Source: Ignelater luminosus
Taxonomy: Eukaryota > Arthropoda > Insecta > Coleoptera > Elateridae
Assembly (NCBI GenBank): GCA_011009095.1
Contig: VTPC01091038.1
Coordinates: 128,494-192,493, forward strand
Reading direction: 5' to 3'
Length of the DNA stretch: 64,000 nt
Shown: in pieces, positions 1 through 10,910 of the stretch
How positions within the stretch are numbered: position 1 is the stretch's first letter
How the letters are laid out: the number at the start of each line of letters is the position of its first letter
Notes under the pieces: model-generated
Database searches by the model: none
Told to the model about the DNA's origin: nothing
The model's input: the letters and a program-made list of their open reading frames with translations, nothing else
Program-made: the position numbers and the translations under genes

Positions 1-1875
1 TGCAGTTTTTATGCTGTCCCACTCGTTATTTACGTCTGTTGATTTTTCTTTTGTAATTATTATTTTTTTCATATTTTCATTGTATTTTTCTTTATTTTCA
101 TCTTTTTATAAGACTTCAATATTCCAATTTTTCAGTTTATTGTTTCTTTTCTTTATTATGATTGGTATCTCTTGTTTAATTTTTGTTATTACCAGCATAT
201 GGTCTGATCCTATGTCAGCCCCTCTGTATGTTCTTACATTTTGGACACATTTTGCATGTTTTCTTTCTATCAGTAAATAATTGATTTGATTCAGAGTTTT
301 TTTTGTCGGGACTTATCCAGGTTGGTTTGTGGATGTCTTTGTGTTTTAAATGTGTGGTCTTAATAATCATTCCGTTTCCTGCTGCTAGATCTATTAGTCT
401 TTGTCCATTTTTACTTGATTTTCTATGAAAGCTTTCTTTTCCAGCTATTTCATAATTTCTTTCTGCTTTACCAATTTTGGCATTAAAGTCGTCTATAATA
501 ATTTTCATATCAAAACTTGCTACATTATTTGTTGATTCTTCTATTGCATCATAAAATGTTTGTTTTGTGTCTTTGTCTGTTTCTTTCATGGGTGCATGTA
601 CATTTAGGATTGTCAATTTCCTATACTTTCCTTTTATTCGAATCACACTTAGTCTTTTATTTATTACCCTATAATCTATTGTTTTATCTTTTGAGTTCCT
701 CCTTTATTATAAAGCCTGTACCCAGTCTATTCCGTTCACCACCCCCAGTACACCAATATATTTTTTGAAGCTTGTTATCGCTGTTCCTTTTGTGTTTATC
801 TCTTGTACAGCTAAAATATCTATATCATACTTGTCCAGTTCTTTAAGTTTCTCTTCTTTATTAAGCCCTTGTACATTCCATGTTGCTTAAGTATTTGTTT
901 TTCCTTATTGCTTTTTCCGGTTGACGTTGCCTTATCCACCTTCGATGTCCTTCTATTAATTGTTTGGGTGAAAGGGCTGGACATTCCCTTTGCCTCATTT
1001 TCACGCTCTATTTTTTTGAATGTACATCTCGATTATTATCTTGACACACAAGCGTGTTTTCTTCTGCGTTCCATTCATATTTGACTTTATTTATATATAA
1101 TTTTCGATATCCTATTTTGACAATGTTACCATTTTGTTTTTCTTCTTTTGTTATTTGTTTAATTTTGTTCTGTATAATCTTTTCTTTAACTGTCAGTCCA
1201 TTTTCAATAAATGTTTGTGTCCTTCAAAATTGCTTTTTTCTTCATTATCTGCAATTTCCTTTGGAAATTCTCTATTTTTACTATTATAGCTTTTGTTTTT
1301 TCATTTTTTTCAATAAAATGCGCTTCTTTAATATCTGCATTTACTCCAATTTTTATGTTGATAAGTTTTTTCACTTCTTCTATATTTTCTTCATTTGTTT
1401 GTAGTCCTTTAATTATAATATTATTTTTCTTTTCTCTTGTATGTCCCATTTTGCTTCTAGATTTTCAATTCTATCGGTTAAGAGTTTCTTTTCTTGTTCC
1501 CATTCTTTTTCTTTTTTCTCCATATCTCTCTTTAATAATTGGATTTCTTCTTGGTTTTTTTGGAATTCCAATTTTAAATCTTCTTTATCTTTAGTTATTT
1601 TTTGTTCATTTCTGATAGCTTTCTTATTATTTCTAACATGTTTTGGGAGTTTTGAGTGATTTCTTCGTGTTCTGGCGGATCTTGTTGACATTGTGTTCCT
1701 TTTTGGGGGGGGGGGGGGGCTAAATGTTTTTTTTGCTTTTTTTGAAGATTTCAGGTTCCATGATAGACTCTAGTTGGTTTTCTTCGTTTATTAATTGTTC
1801 ACTCCTTTTTCTTTTTATATAATCTGTAATTGTAGTACTTTTTGTTCTTGGACTAAAATCTGTAGTGTTAGACAT
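1..1875 (-). mobile_element. Non-LTR retrotransposon 5' part (coiled-coil ORF and APE-type endonuclease), degenerate
   Basis: Read on the minus strand, an ORF opens with an ATG at 1873-1875 (MSNTTDFSPRTKSTT). It continues in pieces through a lysine/glutamate-rich coiled coil (about 1413-1691) and a block with the motif NNIIIKGLQTNEENIEEV (about 1204-1440). It then enters an endonuclease domain: TWNVQGLN near 870, DILAVQEINTKGT near 810, LNVHAPMKETDKDTKQTFY near 620, and DFNAKIGKAE and HKPTWISPDKK further left. These are apurinic-endonuclease motifs of insect LINEs. Frames change near 1420, near 720 and at a run of 15 G (1705-1719), so the copy is dead. The reverse transcriptase would lie beyond the left edge. 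The element lies left of the last visible Mtr4 exon, probably inside that gene's next intron. Confidence 0.85.
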
Positions 1876-1899
1876 TAATATTTTAATTTATGTTTTTAA

Positions 1900-2210
1900 T
1901 TGGCACTTGTTTTTGATGTAATCTCACTTGTTATAGTTTAAAACTTTCGTTTCACCACACAATCACTTTTATTTATTTATTTATTCTTTATTTTCGAGTG
2001 CAAGTTGACAAAGTGCGGCGAAACAGTGTTCGCTTCAATTTTATTGTTGTCTTATCTATCTATTTTATGTCAATTTAGAACGGTATTTATGCTTTTAATT
2101 ATCACTTTTAACACTTGTTTTTTAATGTTTTTTAATATTATCTCACTTCTTATACTTTTCAGCTTTCGTGTTTTGCCACACACACTTTTTATTTAATTAT
2201 CCACTCAAGT
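1900..2210 (-). repeat. Degenerate ~208-bp tandem repeat upstream of the LINE ORF
   Basis: The block starting CACTTG at 1904 (then ATCTCACTTGTTATA, CTTTCGTTTCACCACACA, CACTTTTATTTA) recurs from 2112 as CACTTG, ATCTCACTTCTTATA, CTTTCGTGTTTTGCCACACA, CACTTTTTATTTA. The period is about 208 bp and the second copy is cut at about 2200. The position just 5' of the LINE ORF suggests promoter monomers of the 5' UTR, as in some LINE families; this is inference. Confidence 0.5.
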
Positions 2211-2280
2211 ATCTCACTTGTTTGTTTCGCAGGTAGACGGAACCGACTTCGGTTTATCGCGTCGTACCACACATATAAAA

Positions 2281-2670
2281 ATGAATAAAAATAAATGGCC
2301 ACTAACGACGGAGGAATTAGAAGAGGAGGTAAATGATATAATGGAAAACTGACTCCATTTTGCTTCTGACGATAGCATACAAGATTTAGATTTCGAATAT
2401 GTAGGTGATAAAGAGAGTAGAGACACAGATGAATCTGTTTCTGAAGATAGTGAGAATGAAGATGTGGGATCTAATTCAGAAAATGAGACAGATCTTGATG
2501 ATTCTTTTTGGCTAGAACCTGTTCTTCAGTTCTCAAAATTCGAGGTTCACAGGAATCAGCGGAATATAACTTCCAATTCCTCATTCTGGTACTGACGTAC
2601 AGCCTGTTGATATTTTCAAAATGTTTATTAACAGAGTTATACTGTATTTGATAGCAAGTACTTGATAAAA
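2281..2670 (+). pseudogene. piggyBac-type transposase relic, N-terminal part
   Basis: An ATG at 2281 opens MNKNKWPLTTEELEEEV followed by an early TGA. The same frame then continues as a long acidic stretch (DDSIQDLDFEYVGDKES, then many Glu/Asp/Ser), typical of the N-terminus of piggyBac transposases. After a frame change near 2530 the sequence reads GISGI and then GTDVQPVDIFKMFINRVI, matching the start of the piggyBac core domain (pattern P-x-D-x-F-x-x-F). It stops near 2667; no catalytic core follows. It is much more degraded than the copy at 40600-43037 and is not obviously the same family. Confidence 0.7.
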
Positions 2671-3074
2671 GTAGACTCAAAAAACTGGATCTAGTGTTCT
2701 GTGTAAAATAACTAAAGTCTGATACAGTGTTGCCAATCCAAAAACTGTTAATTTTCCATTGTCATAGATGAAAATTTTACCACACTAAGATTTTATCTTT
2801 AGGAATCAAATATACAAACTTATTATTTATTAATATTTTTTTGTGCAAGAATCAGGAAAAAAAAATAAAAGTTTCTGTGTACCTGGAAATAAATAATTCA
2901 GCTTCTCACAGTATATTGATAAAAAACCTCATGTTAAAATAGAAAGATTGAGATTAAATTAGATTTTTTTGCACTTTTCCCACATTATGGTAATTTTGCC
3001 AAATTTTCCGAACTGTGAAAAATTTTCCGCCGATTTTAAAACGGTTGGTAGTTAGGCTTCAATGACAATAACAT

Positions 3075-3313
3075 TTATGGCCATATTTAAAGTCAGTGCT
3101 TGAGTCTAAATTTGACTCAAACTTCAACAAGCATGCCTTGGATTAGATCAAATGCTCAGTTCGCAAGGTAAACTCAAGCGACCAGTTACTTTGAGCCTGA
3201 GCATGTGTCAAATAAATACAAAATCACATTTTCGAATTAAGTCTCAACTATAAAACATTAGAGCATGTTGAAGTAGAGCTAAAGTTTGAGACTGACTCAA
3301 ATACTGGCTATAA
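3075..3313. repeat. Foldback (inverted-repeat) element
   Basis: The arm at 3075-3134 (TTATGGCCATATTTAAAGTC, then TTGACTCAAACTTCAACAAGC) is an imperfect reverse complement of 3263-3313 (GCATGTTGAAGTAGAGC, then ACTGACTCAAATACTGGC, TATAAA). Arms are about 50-60 bp and roughly 70% alike by eye; the interior is non-coding. It is probably an old MITE. Confidence 0.55.
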
Positions 3314-4626
3314 ACAACATAATAATAAAACGATAAGAAACAAGTACCTTCATATGTCCAAGGGGGATCACCCATGTGTTATTGTAATAATTAGATTTGA
3401 TACGGCTTCAGTCAAATTAATTTTAAATAATCGAGCTTCTTCTGTATTGAACATGTAATACCATGAGATCAAGAAAATAATGATTCAGCAGGTGCATCAC
3501 AATTGGCAAGATTGATTTCAAAGTACGTCACATTTTAAATCATAAGATCCTACAACCAGTGTTGCCAATATGCACTAGTCACAACCTGCTCTGAATCTTT
3601 ATTTTCTTGATCTCACAGGCGATTTATGTTAAAAATCGTTAAATGAAAAAATAAGACACTTATAGTTTTCGGAATAGTTTATTTTTAGAGTTGGTAGTAA
3701 TATTAATAATTTAAAAAAAACCACAACTGCAGTAAGTGTTTAAAACAGGGGAATCTCATGTTTATATTTGTTATTTTATCTTTTGTTCTTACACCACTGT
3801 TTATATTTTAACCTCAATGTTATCTTCTATTTGTGTCTTTTTTCATAATGAGTTTTATGTTTATTTTTAATCTTTATTGGAAAAACTGTGTAACGGAAAG
3901 TAGGTATGTTATTTAATATTCAAAAAACAATGCATCACTGTTTCTAAAACTGTATTTGAAATACACATCTGTCAACTAAAAAGAGCAAAAATTCACCCAA
4001 TGTAGGAATATTTAATCCACACTTAATTATCTCAGCTAATCGTTTGAAATTTTCCTTTGAAGAAACAACACCTACACTACTGCTACGTTCATTAAATTCC
4101 TTGATATAAAATGAATGTAAATAGTTTCAGAATAATTTGCAAACAGAGATTCACCAAATATTTCTAAATTGTTATTTATAATTTCGTTTGATTTGTGTAT
4201 TAAGGCAATAAAAGTTCAATCGATTATAAAGTCGTATGTACATGATCACTTGAAATGATTTTAATGCAAATTTAAATTAAGGTAACAATGACTAAAATCT
4301 ATCTACTATGGACTTATATTGAATGCAACATAATACATTTACTTACCACCATAATTGATTACAATTATTTAAAACAATGTTAAGACAATCTTAAAGAATG
4401 TTTCTACACTATAAAATATGCAATCAATGCAACATACTTTACTTTCACAACTGTGTTACTGTGTTTATCATATCAACATAAACACATTTGTAATCAAATT
4501 TTTACCTTCACTTTAGCTATTTCTTATTTTGTTTGCAAAAATAATATTTTAGTAAATACAATTATAAGTTACATTATTAATATAAATATTTTTGTTGTTA
4601 AAATAAAAAAATAATTTAAAACTTAC
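3314..4626. other. AT-rich intron sequence, no gene seen
   Basis: This stretch lies 3' of the last visible Mtr4 exon. I searched the minus strand for the next Mtr4 coding segment (motif IV region after Walker A) and did not find it, so the intron after exon 3 probably exceeds 4.6 kb. No ORF with recognisable content was seen on either strand. Confidence 0.5.
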
Positions 4627-5204
4627 TCAGCCACTACAGTTTTACCAGCCGAAGTATGTGCAGAAACCAAGACTGACTGATTATTATCGATGCACAAGAT
4701 GGATTCCCTCTGAAATGGATCTAATGTAAATTGGTATGTCTTCGCTGGTTCCGCAGTTCTTGCTGCTAACGGCATGTAAGGTTGTCCAGGTGGGCAGGCT
4801 ACTTCGTGTGTGCATGATTCTAAAGACTCTATTGTATGCACAACTATCCTATTTTTAAATTCTTCAAAGCTAAAATAAAACAATAACACAAATCACTACT
4901 CAAGCACACAATGTCAAGGTGATCCATCTTACTTGATATCTTCAACATCCACATCCACATCGACCCTCATTCGTTTATTGGTGACATCGTTGATTTCTTC
5001 ATGATCTCGTTTAGTTCCTTTGATTTCATTGCTAGTAAATTCGGAAAAAAGTATAAAATAGCATGCGCAATTGAGGTTATGTTCGATTTATACTAACTTG
5101 ACGTCTTCCTCGCAATTTTCAGATGTTTTAACGTCGCAGATGACAGGTTCTGATACTTCATCTTCCTCGAAGCAATTGAACAAATCGTCTATCGAATCTG
5201 CCAT
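4627..5204 (-). CDS. Mtr4: Mtr4-type RNA exosome helicase, first three coding exons (partial)
   Basis: Three minus-strand exons join in frame: exon 1 at 5098-5204 (ATG at 5202-5204), exon 2 at 4933-5031, exon 3 at 4627-4869, all with GT donors and AG acceptors. The product starts [15 protein letters not shown], has an acidic low-complexity N-terminus and a basic patch ([13 protein letters not shown]). It then reads [34 protein letters not shown] and the Walker A region [16 protein letters not shown]. The DPFQRE and AHTSAGKT motifs are those of the Ski2-like DExH helicase MTR4 (SKIV2L2), the nuclear TRAMP/exosome cofactor that unwinds RNA for 3'-5' decay. The remainder lies left of the window. 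SKI2 is the main alternative, but the THEVA...Q-motif context fits MTR4 better. Confidence 0.88.
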
Positions 5205-8161
5205 GTTCTTTTTTTGCAAATCTTTACAATGTACATTATATTTCACACGCGCCAACTCGCGACGTCTTTAGCTCAAAACCCGAAAGTGGCGCAAACAAAA
5301 GAAACCATTTCCGGATATATTCGCATACCTCTTGCTGTTAACTTCCGCTTTGGCAAAACAGGTTGCAGGTAATTTCCCCGGGCAAATTTGAACAAGACGT
5401 TATTTATGTTTAAACTTTCTTTTGGTCATTAATTATCGTGAAATTTTCATTTGGTGGCTTAATTTAAATCGCGTTTAACATGGTATACCAATTATATTGA
5501 TCTTAGACTAGATGTTAATTATATTTTAATAATAGTGATAGTAATTCTAATTAATAAACATCTAATTAGTTCAAATTTTGTTATCTTTGTTATCAATTAT
5601 TACTAATCTAATGAATTTCTACTATAAAATGCTGGGTCAAACAAAAGGAGATGAAGGCATACACATACATATCTACAATCTGTTTAAAAATTTCTTGCGT
5701 AGATGAAGAATGTAGAAAGTTAAGAACTTTACTCCAGTAATAAATTAAAAACAAGTTCTGTTTTTAAAAGAATGTTATTATAAATCAAAATATTTGCTTT
5801 TATCAAAATTGCATTTAATCAGTAAATCTATAAAAATTCTCAAAGTTCAAATTTCCAAGCATAAATGTAGTTTTGCAATTACGCCGTGCCGCTGGGCCAG
5901 TATCCCAAGGCCTATTATACAGGGTGTCCCATATATACATGCTAATATAAACCTTCAGGAAAACATCTTTTATGAATGCTTATTGCAAATCTGCAAAAAG
6001 AAAACTCCTCCGCAGCTTAGTTTTCTTGTACAAACAGTTACCTAGTTAACAGGCTTCGAAAAACTCCATCTGACAACTTGCCCAGTAGCGCCTCCAGAGT
6101 TGTGTCGCCCTACGCTAGGCTGGCCATAGCAATCGTAGGGTACTAAGTGAATAATGCATAGAAGAGCATGCCGCAGCGTCGACGACAATGTAAAAGTACA
6201 TCAGTATTACTGAACGTTGATTAATTATCGAGGAGGCAGAGGTATGGCCCTTAGGCTTCGAGGTAAACAAGACCTTGAACAACACAATTTGAAAGCTTAC
6301 AGAAATGGAAATCTGCAAGGATTCAGGGCCCTGTAAGAGCAAAGAGTTTTTACTCCTTCGAGATTGCAAGACCCTGAAGATCGGTAAGGACAGCCTTTCA
6401 TGAAAATTCAAAGCCTTGCAAGTATGCGATTTTACTTAACGACTCAGAGTTTCCCAAAATACCTTCAAATTTCCTTATGAGTTTGCAAAATCTGAAGATT
6501 CGCAAAAAGAATGGAAAACCGCGTAAAAAAACAAAAATTCAAGTACCTAGTGACAATTTCATAGAATGCAAAACTCCTTTTTATCTTTCAAGATCAAATA
6601 AAAATTTAATAATCTAGTCAGCTGTATTCGATGAATTCATAAATCTCATTCTCCTTCATAAATTATGGACTTAAGGAATAGGTTTTTAGCATTTTTCCTT
6701 AATTCCTACAGCAGAGCCCGAAATGGCATGCCATTAGAAACATGCAAATGCTATTTAAACAAAAAAGATTTTGTTGGCTTTTACATGAATTTTTGTGTGT
6801 TGTTTGGATCTACAAGATTTTAAGAGACTAAAGAATTTTGAGAGATGATCGTCTGTTACATGGTGGGTGATAGCTGTAAATTTTCAAATTTCCCAATCTC
6901 AAATGCGCTAAGAATAACATTTATACCTTATACACCTAGTAATCGTCTTGCTAGTTTGTCTCTGTGACCAATGAATACCTTGGTGCAAGAGTAACTTTGA
7001 GTCTTTGAACCTCAGGTCGCTTCGGTGAGATTCTAGTCCTAGGTAAAATTTCCTAAGAAATGTATGAATGTTTGGTGGTAGTGAGAGCATCAGGAGATTA
7101 AGTAAGACGACCCCTATTGTTCTCCACTGTACCTTCAAGAGGATGTTGTTTTAACTAAAGATTGTTAACGACAAGAGGCTAGGTTTTAAAATGCGAGCAT
7201 CATATCCTGTTGATATCAGTATCTGTAGCTACTGCCACAGAACTACCCACGTTACAGAATAAAATAAATACCTACTGACATAGTCTATCTCGCTTTTTCT
7301 CTCTCCCTCTCTCTTTACTGAAGATATAGATTCTTGAAAGTCCTTATCAGACAGGAGTATTCTTCAAAGGAAGCTCTATCAACAAGGTGGTGGATGCATA
7401 TAAACCGCCTTTGTAGCAAACTTTAAAAATATTTTTCATTTTTCTTAGAACCATGAAGATGGCTAGATGAGGATCTCCGAAAACAGGAATTCTTTTCAAA
7501 CTCCAAAACAGAGGTGAGGCGGGTTTCCCTAAAACTCACAATCAGTCAAAATGCCGCCCCCTTTGATTAGCCGTTTTTGCGCGGTGGATCTGCAAACTAA
7601 AAATCCTCAAAATAACGGAAGTGTTTCTTTAGCTGTGTATGTGTTTATGTGCTGGACTAAGATGTAAAGGCTGCAGCAAATAAAATTTTTGGTAGAGCGA
7701 ATGAAATGCAAATATATATGTATTTTACCACTTCTTTATCCTATTATTTTAAAGAGAGTGAAATATTTTCTGGAACCCACCCTGACTGCACTCTAGCTGT
7801 GGCCCTGCTGAATAATGTTCACGACACAATGATCCTGTTCTACGCAATCTTTGATAAGTACATTTGAAAGATTATTATCGAAATTGACTCCACCAGGGAC
7901 AGAAACAATTATCTGTTAAAGACCAACTGCCAAAGTTTGTCAAGTTTGATGAAGAAACATCAGGTTTTAATTTTTTATACGTCTCAAGTTTTTGGTTTAA
8001 ATTTCTTTCCTTAGCAGTGTTGCCACCTTAATGTTAGGTAAATACAAGTGTTCGACTATTCACCCTTTTTCACTCAGAAGGGCTCAAGAGTTCCCTTACA
8101 CGCCCCTGCGCCTGCCTTATGTCAATTATTTTTCTCGTTGACATTCTAAGGTTGCCTTCAA
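5205..8161. other. Intergenic region upstream of Mtr4
   Basis: The first ~130 bases (5205-5340) are locally GC-richer and should hold the Mtr4 5' UTR and promoter; no TATA box was recognised. Beyond this I see no gene. A sequence CAGGGTGTCCCATATATACA at about 5921 resembles a transposon end, but no matching inverted end was found. A pyrimidine tract (TC repeats) lies at 7289-7318. Short ORFs here have no recognisable content. Confidence 0.4.
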
Positions 8162-8409
8162 CACCGATTAAATAAGAGTCAGATATTTCACTGTCTATAC
8201 CACCAATGTTTCCATCTTTTGTCTCTGCGCAGCTCTGGGAGTTTACCGCGCCTACTCTTTTACGCGCGTTTCATGAAAAGTACATACGACGCTGTGCTGC
8301 TTGCGCAGTACATGTCAAAATAGCAAGCTCTGGAAGTTGCTTGGAAAGAGAGAGCAAAAGAATCCACAAATCTCTCGAAGTGAAACAGCTGACTCTTATT
8401 TAATCTGTG
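8162..8409 (+). mobile_element. MITE copy 1 (~248 bp, TIR CACnGATTAAATAAG)
   Basis: The left end CACCGATTAAATAAGAGTCA (8162-) and the right end TGACTCTTATTTAATCTGTG (-8409) are terminal inverted repeats. The interior (CAGCTCTGGGAGTTTACC, CTGCTTGCGCAGTACATGTC) matches, in opposite orientation, the element at 16025-16291. It has no coding capacity, consistent with a non-autonomous DNA transposon. A clear target-site duplication was not found. Confidence 0.7.
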
Positions 8410-8863
8410 TTTTCAAATAGTGATAAAGAAAAAAAAATGCTAACGAGTTGTCAGATATCCCATTTATTAATTGATTGGCGGGATGAATAAAAAGCACTGA
8501 CGTATATAGCTGTCGGCACAATCGAAGCTCCTTTTGCAATCTCCATTTCAGTAGGCAAAAATCCGGAATTTTTTTAAACAGTGACGACTTCTGAATACTT
8601 TTCTACTATTTAAATGTGGATTGGATCTGTTTTGGTTTTCATGAAGCTCATATGTTTTGAATGAGCAAAGATCTTTTCAACATGGACACCTAACTGCTCG
8701 CATCTACCCGCTATCGCTACTACTGCTAGGTTTAGGTACGTTCCTTTGCTTTTTTGCTTCTTGCGCTTTAAATTCATGAGGTAGCAACGCCGTCATGAAC
8801 CTGATGGGCTTTGTTATTTCTGTTTATTAGCCTACTAAATAACATATAGGTACAGTGTATTTT

Positions 8864-9187
8864 CAACGAACTCCGAAAGGAGTCTGTACTGAATTTGCGA
8901 AGTCTGTCTGTCTGTCTGTCGGCATTTTTTTTAAATTTTGAAATTTTGACTTCAGATTTAGATTCTACATCAAAAACTAAAGACGAAGTAGCGTCTTCGT
9001 TTTTTGATATTTTTTCGGGAATATAGTCAAAATGACCGCCAGAATTTAAAAATTCTTTTTACTTTAGAATCGTATTCTACATCAAAAAATAAGAGAAGGT
9101 ATACTTTTAGTTTTTTAATATCACCTCGGGCACATGGTTAAAATGGCCGCCAAAGTTTAAAAAAAAGTAACAAAACGGAGTTCGTTG
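8864..9187. repeat. TIR repeat with internal tandem duplication and (TCTG)n
   Basis: It is bounded by CAACGAACTCCG (8864-8875) and its exact complement CGGAGTTCGTTG (9176-9187). Inside, a ~110-bp unit occurs twice: ATTCTACATCAAAAA, then a TTTTTTGATAT-like box, a TCGGG box and GTCAAAATGACCGCCA (first), and ATTCTACATCAAAAA, TTTTTTAATAT, CTCGGG, GTTAAAATGGCCGCCA (second). A (TCTG)n run lies at about 8905-8920. No ORF. This looks like a small non-autonomous element. Confidence 0.6.
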
Positions 9188-10660
9188 CGGTTATGCTTTG
9201 CATTTCCAGATGTTTGGGATTGAGAAAATATTTATTTGATACAGATTTAAAATGAAACTTAAAATTTTTGCTCTACAGAATTAGCAATTAAGTTTAGGCT
9301 CTATTTTGCTGAAAGTTTAAAACATTATCAGGCCCAGGTTTCTACAGTTACCGACCTTCGTTTCCATGAGACTCTCTAAACCCCTACTTTAGGTGCAGTT
9401 GATGATGACCAGGATGCCAGAAACATGGCCCTAACAGGATGTAAAGAAACTATAGATATTCCTGACTTGCACCGACATCAACTGGTTTCCCAGAAGCACG
9501 AGTTTCTTTAAAATAACTTTTAAAAAATCCGTAAAAGATTCACCTGAATAAGTAATGTTAATTTTGTGGTTCTAAGAAGTTATTTTCTTGGCTTCTAATG
9601 TCAAGGTCATGGATCTCCTAAAATCTAAAGTGTTTTTTGAGTTGGTTAAAGGATTTAATCAGGACCGGCTCAAAGCATGTGGGTACTCTTAAGTAAAGAT
9701 TGTTTCTGCTCATTTACATAAATTTCTGTGGACACCCATAGGGAAGGAGGTCCTCCCGGACTTTGAAACAGACACATAGGGAGGTCACCAGAGGTCACTC
9801 ACCGTCTCCGAAACAAACTTATGGGGAATCCCCCTTGGGTAAATAGACATGGGTAGTCTTGGTAGTAACCTCCCATTGACGTTAGGTTGCATCTAAAACG
9901 TCTAACGTCTTAGGTTGTCCTTGGATTTGATTTCCAAAGTTCTTCAAGACTCCAATCAAAGGTAACTAGTAATCTCTTCCAAATTGTATTTGATCTTAAC
10001 AGATCACAACAAAAATTAATAGAAATGAAATCTTTCTTGTCTGTGCTAGAAATCAAACATAAAGCATTGCACAAAACTTTCATCAATCCCCGTGATGACT
10101 CTTAGGCTAAATAATTAACGCTTCACCCCCCACCTTAACCACAGTGTGTAATCTTGGGTGGCGCAGACCAGTACATGCTAATATGTAAGTATTTTTATAG
10201 CTAAGATCTAAGATTGCAAGATTGGTATACTTTCGTTGACTTTTCTTTTCTTATTTAAAAAAAGACAGTTTCTTTCTTAAAGTTGTTTATTATAGTAATT
10301 TACATCATGAAGCAAGATACACTTGCGTTCTATAATATTCTAAGTATTCTATAAACTAATAATAATAAGTATCCATCTTAACTTAAAAAAGAAAGATTTG
10401 TTTTATTACAAATGATTAATAAACAAACATAAGTAAGAGATAAAATAAACAGAAAAGCCGCCCTTAAACGTAATATACAGGTTACAACTACTAATACAGT
10501 ACAAAATAGATAGCACAGTATATATAATAACTATAAGATTAATAAGGTCTAAATAAATAAATAAAATAATAAAAATATATAACATTATTTCACCGTTACT
10601 TACTATCTACATTAACTAGACAGTTATACTCGGAAAGAAGTCAAGTTGAATATTTCTAGT
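9188..10660. other. Intergenic sequence, no gene seen
   Basis: AT-rich, with many stops in all frames and no recognised protein motif. The region downstream of the BEL gag ORF on its strand (about 10230-10640) might hold a remnant LTR, but I could not pair it with a second copy upstream of gag. Confidence 0.35.
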
Positions 10661-10827
10661 CATCGGCCCGGATAGCCTAGCGGTGAAGACACTTGTCAAC
10701 CACACAGTGTAAATGACAAATACACAATCAAGCTATACCGGACCGACGTGAGTTCGAGCCTGGAATCAGGAAGAAATTTCTCGGGTCTAGGATCAAATTC
10801 ACGGAGTTAGTAGTTAATGATTAAAAC
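10661..10827 (+). mobile_element. tRNA-derived SINE with 12-bp target-site duplication
   Basis: The head GGCCCGGATAGCCTAGCGG holds an A-box-like sequence (TAGCCTAGCGG) and GAGTTCGAGCC (10751-10761) is a good B-box, the internal RNA polymerase III promoter. The element is flanked by the perfect direct repeat AATATTTCTAGT at 10649-10660 and 10828-10839, the mark of LINE-mediated insertion. The A-to-B spacing is stretched and there is no cloverleaf, so it is a SINE, not a tRNA gene. It sits just 3' of the BEL gag ORF. Confidence 0.85.
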
Positions 10828-10910
10828 AATATTTCTAGTTCTTGCATTGAATATACACACTATATAGCTAATCTAATGAATAATTATTTATTCAGAATAG
10901 AAAAAGAATT

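Noticed and set aside
5921..6060. Transposon end CAGGGTGTCCCATATATACA
   Set aside because: No complementary end was found within several kb, so boundaries cannot be supported.
10661..10827. A tRNA gene, because of A-box and B-box
   Set aside because: Box spacing is wrong, there is no cloverleaf, and a 12-bp target duplication shows a SINE.
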